A DNA stretch of 64,000 nt from Alphaproteobacteria bacterium. GTDB lineage: Bacteria; Pseudomonadota; Alphaproteobacteria; Rhizobiales; Xanthobacteraceae. Within the stretch, counting starts at the first letter, position 1. Every line of letters starts with the position of its first letter. The stretch lies in assembly GCA_005884765.1 (NCBI GenBank), contig VAZV01000160.1, forward strand, positions 1-64,000. Reading direction: 5' to 3'. Shown here piece by piece: positions 17,495-25,967 of this stretch. The position numbers and the translations under genes are program-made. The notes under the pieces were generated by a model, which was not told the origin of the DNA, searched no databases, and saw only the letters and a list, made by a program, of their open reading frames with translations.

Positions 17495-18106
17495 CTACGC
17501 CTTTACCGATGGCCGCTCCCCGACGCGGGCGAACCAGGCGGCGATGTTGGCGTTGGCGGGATCGAGTGGCTGGCCGACCTGGCCGCCGAAATCGAGCCAG
17601 CAATAGAGCAGGATGTCGGCGAGCGTGAAGCGGTTGCCGCAGAGATAGTCCCTGCCGCTCATCTGCCCGTTTAGCCATTGCAGCCGGTTCGCCGCGATCT
17701 TCTTTAACCCAGGCGAGGCGTCAGGGGCGACCGGAATGCGCTTTTCGAAAAATTTCAGCGCCTCGCCGAAGCGATAGCCGTTGGCCAGCGGTTCGGCGAT
17801 GTTGAGATCGACGCGGCGCGTCCACATCCGGCACTCGGCGCGCTGTTCGGCCGTCGCGCCGATCATCGCAGGCGTTGGCTTCTTCTCCTCCAGATATTCG
17901 CAGATCGCGGTGATCTCCGACAGATAGCTGCCGTCATCAAGCTCGAGCACGGGCATCTGGCCGTGCGGATTGCGCTTGAGATGCGCCTCCTGCCGGTTTT
18001 CGCCGCCGCGCAAATCGACGGTCTGCTTTGGCATCTCGATACCCTTCTCGGCCATGAACATGCGGACAATGCGCGGGTTCGGCCCGATCGAGTCGTAAAA
18101 CTTCAT
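17495..18106 (-). CDS. Glutathione S-transferase
   Basis: 203 residues from ATG 18106, with a strong AGGAGGG site upstream. The thioredoxin-like N-domain is MKFYDSIGPNPRIVRMFMAEKG, and the cis-Pro and glutathione contacts lie in GQMPVLELDDGSYLSEITAICEYLE. The all-alpha C-domain has LCGNRFTLADILLYCWLDF. Cytosolic detoxification or isomerase role; substrate unknown. It converges with the FAD oxidase, the stops lying 6 bp apart. Confidence 0.88.
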   Translation of the reverse strand: MKFYDSIGPNPRIVRMFMAEKGIEMPKQTVDLRGGENRQEAHLKRNPHGQMPVLELDDGSYLSEITAICEYLEEKKPTPAMIGATAEQRAECRMWTRRVDLNIAEPLANGYRFGEALKFFEKRIPVAPDASPGLKKIAANRLQWLNGQMSGRDYLCGNRFTLADILLYCWLDFGGQVGQPLDPANANIAAWFARVGERPSVKA

Positions 18107-18191
18107 GCGTCCCTCCTGAAAATTTCTGATGCCGGCAATCGTCGTTGCTGCCTTTGAACAGGCAGCCAGGCGGTTTGTCAAACCGGAAAGC

Positions 18192-19004
18192 CTAGTTGTC
18201 GTCGAGCTTGTTGAGGTCGCGCACCGATTGCATGATCGGCTCGAAATTTTGTCGCGCATCGAGCGCATCGAACAGCTGCGCGGTGTCGGACAAAAGCCCG
18301 TGCGAGCGCGCAATCGCGATCCGCACGTCGTCCTGCGGCGTGTCGGACAGGCGGCCGTGACCGGACAGCAGGATCTTGGAATTCAGCCCCTTCAGCCGCT
18401 CCAGCGACTGGATGTAATCGCTGATGCTGCCCGAGCCGAACACGCCGCCCATCACGCCGCCCGGCATCAGGGTGTCGGCGGCAAACAACAGCCCCTTATC
18501 GTGATCGAACAGGCTGATGCAGGCCGAGGTGTGGCCCGGCGTGTACATCACGGTGAGACGGAAGTTGCCGAGGTCGATCAGGTTGCCTTCCTCGAGCCAG
18601 ATGTCGATATCGATCGGCACGCTCGGCTCGTTGAACATCTTGCGCAGCATCGAGAAGTCGTCGCGCAACATGATTTTGTTGGCGGCGAGCCGATGCGCGG
18701 CGATGATGGCGCGGCCGGCGAAATGATAGGCCGCCCCGATATGATCGAGATGCTCGTGGCTGAGCACCACCAGGTCGATCTTCTCCGGCGTGATGCCGAC
18801 GTGGTTGAGGCAGGTCAGGAGATGCGGGTAGTTTGTCGACAGCCCGACATCGATCATGATGGTGCGCTTGCTGCCGACCACGAGATAGGCATTCGCGGCG
18901 CGGTTCTTGAACCGGATCTGGTAGACGTCCGGCGCCGCCAGGACCAGGCTGCAAACATCGCTCTCGAGCAGCGTCTTGAACGGGCTTGGCCTGCGGTCGC
19001 TCAT
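18192..19004 (-). CDS. Metallo-beta-lactamase-fold hydrolase
   Basis: 270 residues. The metal motif SHEHLDHIG (HxHxDH) is at about 82-90, a later His at YTPGHTSACISLFD, an Asp at AADTLMPGG and a final His at LLSGHGRLSD. All ligands of a dinuclear zinc/iron hydrolase are present. There is no signal peptide, so it is cytoplasmic. Its ATG overlaps the stop of the upstream cyclic-nucleotide-binding gene (ATGA at 19001-19004), implying coupled translation and a shared process. Substrate not known. Confidence 0.87.
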   Translation of the reverse strand: MSDRRPSPFKTLLESDVCSLVLAAPDVYQIRFKNRAANAYLVVGSKRTIMIDVGLSTNYPHLLTCLNHVGITPEKIDLVVLSHEHLDHIGAAYHFAGRAIIAAHRLAANKIMLRDDFSMLRKMFNEPSVPIDIDIWLEEGNLIDLGNFRLTVMYTPGHTSACISLFDHDKGLLFAADTLMPGGVMGGVFGSGSISDYIQSLERLKGLNSKILLSGHGRLSDTPQDDVRIAIARSHGLLSDTAQLFDALDARQNFEPIMQSVRDLNKLDDN

Positions 19005-19405
19005 GGGTTGGCCAACGTTGGATTCGCCAAGGTTGGATTCGCTGTGGTCTTGAAGGTGACGGCGTTGGACGCCCGCAAGCGCTTGCTCAGCGCATCCATG
19101 ATCATCAGCGCAAACGCCGGCTGCTGGCTGACCAGATAGACGAAGCGGGCATGATTGATTCGCATCACGCGGGTGTTGGGCGCGGCCGCGATCGCGGTGG
19201 CCGAGCGCGACGAGCCGTCGATCACGGCCATCTCGCCGAAGAACTCGCCTTTGCCGAGTGTCACGATCACGGTCTTGCTGGCGCCACTGACCTTGGCGAT
19301 CTCGACCTTGCCGTCGAGCACGACGAACAATTCGCGCCCGGTCGAGCCCTCCTCAAAGATGACGTCATCGACACCAAACTCGTTGATGCATTTCTCGATG
19401 GCCAT
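19001..19405 (-). CDS. Cyclic-nucleotide-binding domain protein
   Basis: 134 residues from ATG 19405 (AGAGGGG upstream). A single cNMP-binding beta-roll spans residues 15-115, with the phosphate-binding cassette GKGEFFGEMAVIDGSSRSATA, including the Arg that contacts the cyclic phosphate. No HTH or membrane part follows, so it is a stand-alone sensor or adaptor. The C-terminus ends in a small tandem repeat NPTLANPTLANP encoded by 15-bp DNA repeats at 19005-19037. It is coupled to the MBL hydrolase, suggesting cNMP control of that enzyme. Confidence 0.85.
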   Translation of the reverse strand: MAIEKCINEFGVDDVIFEEGSTGRELFVVLDGKVEIAKVSGASKTVIVTLGKGEFFGEMAVIDGSSRSATAIAAAPNTRVMRINHARFVYLVSQQPAFALMIMDALSKRLRASNAVTFKTTANPTLANPTLANP

Positions 19406-19624
19406 GGCGCCCCTCTGCCGTTCTGGCTGGATTCTCCACCATGTTAGTCGGGAAATCCGGTCCCGCAAACGGAGCCATTGCGGATTTGCCGCAGGGCAGC
19501 ATGGGAAAGCCGGCCCGGAACAATTCCTAAAATTTCGGTAACGCGGCCGCAATCGGAGCCTCGGTAACGATTTGGCAAGCAATGAAAGTTACCAAATGGT
19601 CAAGCTTTACTGGAGACTTCGAAC

Positions 19625-20566
19625 GTGAGCGAACAACAGGCTGAGCAAACCAGCGGTGAAACCGGTTCCATGGGTGCCGGGCCGGCAGTGCCCCCTTCAT
19701 CATCAGATGCGACGAGCGATCAGGTCACGGCTTCCGCGCCGGAGATCAGCCTCGTCGAGGCTCCCGGGATCGCACCCGACCACGAGGCCCCCAGTGCCGA
19801 AGGGTTCAAGGAAGTGACCAAGGATGAAGTGACCAAGATTGAAGCGATGAAGGTCGAAGTCCCCAAGGTCGAAATCTCCCAGGTTGAATTCCCCAGCGTT
19901 CCGGAGCTGGACGCAAACCCGGATACTCCGCGCATGGCGGGCCAGCGCCGGTTTGGCGCGATCGCGGCCATGGTGGCGCTGGCCACGGTGGCAGGCGCGC
20001 TCGGTGGGGCGCTCGCAACCTCAGGCATCGGACATCTCATCGGCGCGGCGGAGACTTCATCCGCCAACAGCACGCTCGAAGCTTCGATCGCGCGGCTCGA
20101 CGCTGAGATCGTCGCGCTCAAGGCCGACGCCGAACACACCTCCAAATTGGGTATGAGTCAGTTCAACAAGACCAGCGACCGTCTCGACAAGCTTGAGAAG
20201 GCAGTCACCGAGCCTGCCGCCAAGCTCGCCAAGCTTGGTGAGGCCGTGGACAAGCTCCGCGCAGCACCGGCGACGCCCAAGGATGTCACCGGCTCGGTCG
20301 CACCGCCCCAGACCGCGACATCCGCCGCGGCGACACCCGCGCCGGCCGCGGCCGCGCCCAAGGTCGAAGTCGCCAGGCTGCCGACGGTCGAAGGCTGGGT
20401 CTTGACCGATGTCGGCTATGGCGGCGCGCTGATCGAAAATCGGCGCAGCTCCTATGAAGTTTACGCCGGCGACACCGTTCCGGGTCTTGGCCGGATCGAC
20501 GCGATCCGCCGCCAGGACGGCCACTGGGTGGTCGTGACCAGCAAGGGCCTGATCGTCCGGCGCTAA
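19625..20566 (+). CDS. Single-pass envelope protein with coiled coil
   Basis: 313 residues from GTG 19625 (GGAG upstream). The acidic N-terminus carries a degenerate repeat of the form K-V-E-V-P-K-V-E (residues 60-90), then one membrane segment at about 108-135 (Ala/Gly-rich). A coiled coil follows at 142-215 (LEASIARLDAEIVALKADAE), then a Pro/Ala linker. A compact C-terminal domain starts near 255 (VEGWVLTDVGYGGALIENR) and ends VVTSKGLIVRR. Similar proteins are common and unnamed in Bradyrhizobium. A strong terminator follows. Confidence 0.78.
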   Translation: MSEQQAEQTSGETGSMGAGPAVPPSSSDATSDQVTASAPEISLVEAPGIAPDHEAPSAEGFKEVTKDEVTKIEAMKVEVPKVEISQVEFPSVPELDANPDTPRMAGQRRFGAIAAMVALATVAGALGGALATSGIGHLIGAAETSSANSTLEASIARLDAEIVALKADAEHTSKLGMSQFNKTSDRLDKLEKAVTEPAAKLAKLGEAVDKLRAAPATPKDVTGSVAPPQTATSAAATPAPAAAAPKVEVARLPTVEGWVLTDVGYGGALIENRRSSYEVYAGDTVPGLGRIDAIRRQDGHWVVVTSKGLIVRR

Positions 20567-20584
20567 TCCAAAAACGACAACACC

Positions 20585-20616
20585 AAGGCGCTTCACCGCG
20601 ATGTGAAGCGCCTTTT
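20585..20616 (+). terminator. Intrinsic terminator
   Basis: A perfect 12-bp stem, AAGGCGCTTCAC (20585-20596) with GTGAAGCGCCTT (20603-20614), has a 6-nt loop and is followed by Ts. It ends the envelope-protein gene. Confidence 0.85.
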
Positions 20617-20653
20617 CGCTTGAATAGGCGTGTTGGCGCGGTGTTAGTGGGGC

Positions 20654-22216
20654 ATGAGCCCTACATTGCGATGTCTTGGAACAGCATTGATCCTGCTTTG
20701 CAGCGCGTTGCGTGCAAGTGCGGCGGAAGACGCGGCGCTGGAGCGCGGCACCGCGATCATCGATCCCTCGGCGTTACGCGAACTTGACCATGGCCAATTT
20801 GGCCTGGGCCGCATCATGATCTCGGCGCGATCGGCGAACCTCCCGCTAACCAATGATCAATTGTTCGCACTGCCGTCGATGGCGCCGGTCCGCAAATCGC
20901 TCGACCGCGAATTCGAGCGCTACATTGCAAACCACAAGGCCAACCTGCCGAATGAGAGCATCGGCGTTGGAACGTCGTTTGACTTCCAGGTGTTCGACCG
21001 CTCGCTGCTCTATTCCCCGGACACCCGCTTTGTCCTATCGGGCATCGTCAACCGCATGGATCGCGCGTACCTCGCCGAACAACATTGCGGCGAGATCAGG
21101 CTGATCTACCGCCTGACCCGCACGGCTGCTGCCGAGACCAATGATGCGGCATCGCCCCGGCTGCCAATGACGCTCAACGTCGTGCTCAAAGCCAAGGACG
21201 ATCGTGCGGTCGATGGCAGTGGCGCGGCCATCACTTGCGCCAGTATCGCGCGGCGCTGGCTCGCGGCTGGAGATCTGTCGCTGACCGGCGTCGCGCTCGC
21301 GGAAAAACTGACAGCCAAGGACGGTCCGCTGGATCTGGTCGCGCCCGGAAATATCGACCGCATCGAATCCAATGTGCAAATCGCGCACGCGCCGAAATCG
21401 CCGGTGCGGGATTTCCGCACCGACTATCTCATGAAAGTGTTCGACTACAACGCGCAATCCACAAGTTTTGAGGAAGCGCCGCTCGAAAACCAGATCGATC
21501 GCGAACGACTTCTCGCCGATGAAACGTTCAAGCGCGATTTCAAGGCGTGGTTGCTCGAGCCCAAGAATTTCCGCGAATTCGACCGCGGCACGATCCTGAT
21601 CCCGGAGCGATTCCTGGCCAAGGGCGCGGTCGCCGTGACCCCGGTCGGCTTTGCGCCGTCGGATTTGCAGCCGGCGTTCGGTCTGACGCAGGGCGAGGGC
21701 GCAAGTGCAGTATTCAGCGAGGGCGATGTCGTTGCGGCGCTTAAGAAGGCGGCCGAGGATGGCACGACGTTGCAAAATATCCGCTCTATCGCGGGCTTCG
21801 AGCGGCGGTTGAACGACATGACCTGTTCGGGTTGCCATCAGACGCGCGGCATTGGCGGCTTCCATTTCCCTGGCGTCGACTGGATGGCGGCCAAGCCGTC
21901 GAACTCGACGGTGGTGCCGGCGTCGCCACATTTCTTCGGCGATCAGGTCAGGCGCCGCGATATCCTCGCCGCGCTGCGCGATGGGAGACGTCCGGACTAT
22001 TCGCGCGGCTTCTCCAGCCGTCCGCAACTGCGCGGCAGTACCGAGCTTGCCGGCACCGAATATGAGGACGGCTGGGGCGCGCATTGCTATCTGCAACACG
22101 CCAATGCCGCCGAAAACGATCGCAGCTTCCGTTCCTGGACCTGCGCCGAGGGCCTCGCGTGCCAAGCGGCGAGCGCGGTGACGCGGATGGGCATGTGTTT
22201 CGTCAAAAGCCGCTAA
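20654..22216 (+). CDS. Exported protein with one CxxCH heme-type motif
   Basis: 520 residues. The signal peptide ends near ALRASA. The single heme-c motif CSGCH lies at about residues 390-394 (NDMTCSGCHQTRGIGGFHF), with further cysteines at the C-terminus (HCYLQ, WTCAEGLACQ, GMCFV) that could form disulfides. The first 350 residues match no domain I can name. Likely periplasmic. One heme site suggests electron transfer or a vestigial cytochrome; this is inference. It is flanked upstream by a terminator, so it has its own promoter. Confidence 0.75.
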   Translation: MSPTLRCLGTALILLCSALRASAAEDAALERGTAIIDPSALRELDHGQFGLGRIMISARSANLPLTNDQLFALPSMAPVRKSLDREFERYIANHKANLPNESIGVGTSFDFQVFDRSLLYSPDTRFVLSGIVNRMDRAYLAEQHCGEIRLIYRLTRTAAAETNDAASPRLPMTLNVVLKAKDDRAVDGSGAAITCASIARRWLAAGDLSLTGVALAEKLTAKDGPLDLVAPGNIDRIESNVQIAHAPKSPVRDFRTDYLMKVFDYNAQSTSFEEAPLENQIDRERLLADETFKRDFKAWLLEPKNFREFDRGTILIPERFLAKGAVAVTPVGFAPSDLQPAFGLTQGEGASAVFSEGDVVAALKKAAEDGTTLQNIRSIAGFERRLNDMTCSGCHQTRGIGGFHFPGVDWMAAKPSNSTVVPASPHFFGDQVRRRDILAALRDGRRPDYSRGFSSRPQLRGSTELAGTEYEDGWGAHCYLQHANAAENDRSFRSWTCAEGLACQAASAVTRMGMCFVKSR

Positions 22217-22302
22217 ACGTCGGCCTTTGAGCGCCCTCGCTAGATTGACAGTGAGCTTACTAATCGTGTCTCATCGCCGCCAAAAGGCCCTGGGACGGAA
22301 AC

Positions 22303-23538
22303 ATGGACGACATCATTATCGTCGGCGGCGGCATCGGCGGGTTGACGCTGGGGCTCGCGCTGCACGCGGCGAACATTCCCTGTCGGATCTTCGAGTCGGC
22401 GAGCGAGATCAAGGCGGTCGGTGTCGGCATCAATCTGCTGCCGCACGCCACCAAGGAGCTTGCGGCGCTCGGGCTTGAAGGCGCGCTGGCGCGCGTCGCG
22501 ATCGAGACCAGAGATGCGACCTTCTTCAATCGCTTCGGCCAATTAATCTATCAGGAGCCGCTGGGACGCGCCGCCGGCTACGATCATCCGCAATTCTCCG
22601 TCCATCGCGGCGATCTGCAGAGGGTGCTGCTCGACGCCTTCCGCGCCCGCGCCGGGCACGATCGGATCGTCACGAATCATCACTGCCTCGGCGTCGAGCA
22701 GGATGATGTTGGCGTTACCGTGACATTTTCCGACGGCCCGAACGGCGCGGCGCGCTCTACCGTGCGCGGCCGCGTCGCGATCGCCTGCGACGGCATCAAC
22801 TCGGCGATCCGCAAGCAGTTCTTTCCGGACGAAGGCGAGCCGCGCTATTCGGGCGTCAACATGTGGCGCGGCGTGACGCGTTGGAAGCCGATGCTGTCGG
22901 GCGCCAGCATGGTGCGGGCGGGATGGCTGTCGCATGGCAAGATGGTGATCTACCCGATCCGCGCAGCCGGCAGCGACGGGTTGCAGCTCATCAACTGGGT
23001 CGCCGAGATCGAGACCCCGAACTATCGCAAGCGCGACTGGAACCGCGAGGGTTCGCTTGACGATTTCATCGGCCCGTTCGCCGACTGGCATTTCGCCTGG
23101 CTCGACGTGCCCGCCTTCATCCGCGCCGCCGACAGCGTTTTGGAATTTCCGATGGTCGATCAGGACCCGTTGCCGCGCTGGAGCTTTGGCCGGGTTACGC
23201 TGCTCGGCGACGCCGCGCACCCGATGGTGCCGCGCGGCTCCAACGGCGCGGGGCAAGCGATCCTCGATGCGCGGGCGCTCACAATGGCGCTACTGCAAAA
23301 CGCCGACCCGGTTGCAGCGCTTGCCGCTTACGAAAGCCAGCGGCTCGCGGTGACCACGCGCATCGTGCTCACCAACCGCACCAATCCGCCGGATGCGATC
23401 CTGCGCGAAGTATTCCAGCGCACCCACGACCGGCCGTTCAAGGCGATCGAGGATGTCATCAGCCGCGATGAATTGGTTGCGCTGTCGGAGGGCTACAAGC
23501 GAATTGCCGGCTATTCGAAGGATGCCTTGCGCGGGTAG
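22303..23538 (+). CDS. FAD-dependent aromatic monooxygenase (salicylate-hydroxylase type)
   Basis: 411 residues. The N-terminal dinucleotide fold is IIVGGGIGGLTLGLALH. The second FAD motif is VTLLGDAAHPMVPRGSNGAGQAILDA near residue 300, and the middle DG motif is VAIACDGINSAIR. This is the class A flavoprotein hydroxylase layout (NAD(P)H, O2, aromatic acid). The next plus-strand gene is an aromatic-acid-type transporter, which supports use of an aromatic or heteroaromatic acid. Exact substrate unknown. Confidence 0.85.
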   Translation: MDDIIIVGGGIGGLTLGLALHAANIPCRIFESASEIKAVGVGINLLPHATKELAALGLEGALARVAIETRDATFFNRFGQLIYQEPLGRAAGYDHPQFSVHRGDLQRVLLDAFRARAGHDRIVTNHHCLGVEQDDVGVTVTFSDGPNGAARSTVRGRVAIACDGINSAIRKQFFPDEGEPRYSGVNMWRGVTRWKPMLSGASMVRAGWLSHGKMVIYPIRAAGSDGLQLINWVAEIETPNYRKRDWNREGSLDDFIGPFADWHFAWLDVPAFIRAADSVLEFPMVDQDPLPRWSFGRVTLLGDAAHPMVPRGSNGAGQAILDARALTMALLQNADPVAALAAYESQRLAVTTRIVLTNRTNPPDAILREVFQRTHDRPFKAIEDVISRDELVALSEGYKRIAGYSKDALRG

Positions 23539-23592
23539 AAATCGCGTCAGCCTCAGCGAATTGTGTTAGAAAGCGATAACTAAAACAAGAAC

Positions 23593-23709
23593 CGTCATTG
23601 CGAGCGCAGCGAAGCAATCCACAGTGCGGCATTGCGACTCTGGATTGTTTCGTCGCGGAGCCTGTCATCGGGCGGCGTTCGCGCGACCCGTTGGCTCCTC
23701 GCAATGACG
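23593..23709. repeat. Rhizobiales palindromic repeat element
   Basis: The outer arms CGTCATTGCGAG and CTCGCAATGACG (23593-23604 and 23698-23709) and inner arms GAAGCAATCCA and TGGATTGTTTC form a long imperfect hairpin. Elements of this type, beginning 'GTCATTGCGAGCG..GAAGCAATCC', are scattered between genes in Bradyrhizobium and Rhodopseudomonas. Confidence 0.8.
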
Positions 23710-23726
23710 ATTAGAGGAGGACGACG

Positions 23727-25133
23727 ATGGCGATTTCTCAAGGCAGCTGCGCGCCGGTAATCGATGTCGCTGAGTTCATCGACCAGCAGCCGGTCGGCGG
23801 CTTTCAGGTCAAGCTGCTGCTGACCTGCGCGGCCGTGCTGTTCCTCGACGGCTTCGACACCCAGGCGATCGGCTACGTCGCGCCTTCGATCGCCAAGGAG
23901 TGGGGCATGACGCGGGGTGCGCTTGGTCCGGTGTTCTCCGCCGGCCTGTTCGGGCTGATGGTCGGCGCGCTGCTGTTCGGGCCGCTTGCCGATCGCATCG
24001 GGCGCAAGAAGATCATCATCTTCTCGACGCTCGCATTCGGCCTCGGCGCGCTCGCCACCGCCTTTGTCCAGGACGTCAATGCGCTGCTTGCGATCCGTTT
24101 CTTGACCGGCCTCGGGCTCGGCGGCGCGATGCCAAATGCGGTCGCCATGACCTCGGAGTTCAATCCACGCCGCCGCCGCGCCACCATGGTGATGATCATG
24201 TTCTGCGGCTTCTCGGTGGGCGCAGCACTTGGCGGCTTTCTCGCAGCCGCGCTGATCCCGCACTTCGGCTGGCGCTCGGTGTTTGTGGTTGGTGGCATCG
24301 CGCCATTGATCATGGTCCCGATCCTGGCACGGAGGCTGCCGGAATCCGTCCGCTTCCTGGCGCTCGCTGGTCGGGCGCCCGAGCGCGTTGCGGAACTGCT
24401 TGGCTTCATCAGGCCGAACGCCTCGTTCGCCTCCGGCACGCAATTTACCGTGCACGAGCCGGCACTGGCGGGGATGCCGGTCGTGCATCTGTTCCGGGAG
24501 GGGCGAACCGTTGCGACGCTGCTGTTGTGGGTGGTGTTCTTCATGAGCCTGCTTGACATCTATTTTCTGTCGAACTGGCTACCGACCGTGCTCAATGACC
24601 TCGGCGCCTCGGTGTCGGAGGCCGTATTGATCGGATCGATGTTGCAAGTCGGCGGCGTGGTCGGGACCTTCGCGCTCGGCAGCATCATCGACCGCTTCTC
24701 TTTCAAAGCGCTGGCGCTGGTGTACTTCATCGCGATCTTCGCGGTCGGCGCGATCGGCCAGCTCGGCCACTCCGCGGTGCTCGTCGCGACGGCGATTTTC
24801 GTCGCCGGATTTTGCGTGGTCGGCGGTCAGATCGCGGCCAATGCGCTCGCGGCCGCGTTCTACCCGACCTCGGTCCGGGCCACCGGTGTCGGCTGGGCAC
24901 TTGGGATCGGCCGGGTCGGCTCGATCGTCGGGCCGCTGGTCGGCGGCATGTTGCTGACCATGAAATGGAGCGCGGGGGCGGTCTTCTTCGCAGCCGCGGC
25001 GGCTGCCTTGTGCGCGGCGCTCGCCGCCGTTTGCTTGAGCCGGCTTGCCGGCGTCGGCGGCGGCGAAAGCGCCATTGAGCAACCGACACCGTTTGATGCT
25101 AAGCTCGAGGCGGCGCCGACGGCCGGAAGCTGA
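23727..25133 (+). CDS. MFS transporter, aromatic acid:H+ symporter type
   Basis: 468 residues with twelve predicted membrane helices. Helix 1 carries FLDGFDTQAIGYVAP, the DGFD motif of the aromatic-acid:proton symporter family (PcaK/BenK). The loop 2-3 motif is GPLADRIGRKK. The big central loop (about 195-260) and helix 8 region are as in the family. It imports an aromatic or related carboxylate across the inner membrane. It follows the flavin hydroxylase by 190 bp that include a repeat element, so co-transcription is uncertain. ATG 23727 has AGAGGAGG upstream. Confidence 0.87.
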   Translation: MAISQGSCAPVIDVAEFIDQQPVGGFQVKLLLTCAAVLFLDGFDTQAIGYVAPSIAKEWGMTRGALGPVFSAGLFGLMVGALLFGPLADRIGRKKIIIFSTLAFGLGALATAFVQDVNALLAIRFLTGLGLGGAMPNAVAMTSEFNPRRRRATMVMIMFCGFSVGAALGGFLAAALIPHFGWRSVFVVGGIAPLIMVPILARRLPESVRFLALAGRAPERVAELLGFIRPNASFASGTQFTVHEPALAGMPVVHLFREGRTVATLLLWVVFFMSLLDIYFLSNWLPTVLNDLGASVSEAVLIGSMLQVGGVVGTFALGSIIDRFSFKALALVYFIAIFAVGAIGQLGHSAVLVATAIFVAGFCVVGGQIAANALAAAFYPTSVRATGVGWALGIGRVGSIVGPLVGGMLLTMKWSAGAVFFAAAAAALCAALAAVCLSRLAGVGGGESAIEQPTPFDAKLEAAPTAGS

Positions 25134-25143
25134 GGGGCAGGCG

Positions 25144-25302
25144 ATGGACGAAGCCGACAAAGAGCGCAATCGCGAGATCGCGCAAAACGAAGCCGAACGC
25201 CAGACCGTAGGCGACATCCGCGTCAGCGCCTGGACGATCGTATTCGCCGTCATTGCCGGCGCCATCGTTTTTGCGATCGTCTGGCTCTGGCTCAACCGCT
25301 AA
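25144..25302 (+). CDS. Small single-pass membrane protein
   Basis: 52 residues from ATG 25144. A charged N-terminus (MDEADKERNREIAQNEAERQ) is followed by one hydrophobic helix (residues 29-49) ending WLWLNR. It lies 10 bp after the transporter gene and is probably co-transcribed; it might be an accessory subunit. Its stop overlaps by 4 bp the stop of the convergent GST gene. Function unknown. Confidence 0.65.
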   Translation: MDEADKERNREIAQNEAERQTVGDIRVSAWTIVFAVIAGAIVFAIVWLWLNR

Positions 25303-25961
25303 ATGCTGTCGGCCTCCCGCGCGTAGTGCTTGAGACGCTTGCCGGGCAAAAGATCGTAGGCCGACCGCCAGCCGGGCAGGTTTGCGATACGGCCGAGCCA
25401 GGCGCTCATGGCCGGATGGCTGGTAGCGAAATCATATCCGGTTTCGTCGGCGGGATAGTGCAGATAGGCCATCATCGAAATATCGGCGATGCTCGGCTGC
25501 TCGCCGATCGCGAAGGAATTCTTTTTCATGTGCTGCTCGAGAATTCCAAGAAAGTCGTCGAGCCGCCGGCGAAAATGTTTTTGAACATGCGGATCGGGGG
25601 CGGGCGTGAACGCCCGATAGTATCGGTAGGTCGCCATGTAGCCGGTGAGTTTGTGGTTGTCCCAGAATAGCCAGCGCAACAGCTCGAACTTCTCTTCCGG
25701 CGTCTTGCCGCCGAACCGGCCATACTGTTCGGCGAGTTGCAGCAGGATTGGCGCGGTCTGGGTCAGTCGTTTGCCGTCTACCTCCAGCACCGGAATTTCG
25801 CCCATCTCGTTGACGGAGCGCCGCCACTCCGCAGTCCGTGTGACGCCGCCGCCAAAATCGGTCCAGACCGGCTCAAACGTCTCACCACACAGAGTGAGCA
25901 TCAGCGCAAGCTTGTAGCTGTTTCCCGATTCAGGAAAATAATGCAGGCGATAGCTGGGCAT
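25299..25961 (-). CDS. Glutathione S-transferase family protein
   Basis: 220 residues. The N-terminal thioredoxin-like domain is YRLHYFPESGNSYKLALMLTLCG, with Ser/Asn at the usual catalytic spot, and the glutathione loop is GEIPVLEVDGKRLTQTAPILLQLAE. The alpha-helical C-domain includes FAIGEQPSIADISMMAYLHY. It follows the CoA-transferase gene by 6 bp and so forms an operon with it. This pairing suggests work on an activated electrophile, but the substrate is unknown. Confidence 0.85.
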   Translation of the reverse strand: MPSYRLHYFPESGNSYKLALMLTLCGETFEPVWTDFGGGVTRTAEWRRSVNEMGEIPVLEVDGKRLTQTAPILLQLAEQYGRFGGKTPEEKFELLRWLFWDNHKLTGYMATYRYYRAFTPAPDPHVQKHFRRRLDDFLGILEQHMKKNSFAIGEQPSIADISMMAYLHYPADETGYDFATSHPAMSAWLGRIANLPGWRSAYDLLPGKRLKHYAREADSI

Positions 25962-25967
25962 CGCTGT

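Noticed and set aside
18129..19139. 336-residue plus-strand open frame
   Set aside because: Antisense to the MBL hydrolase, whose HxHxDH motif shows the true strand.
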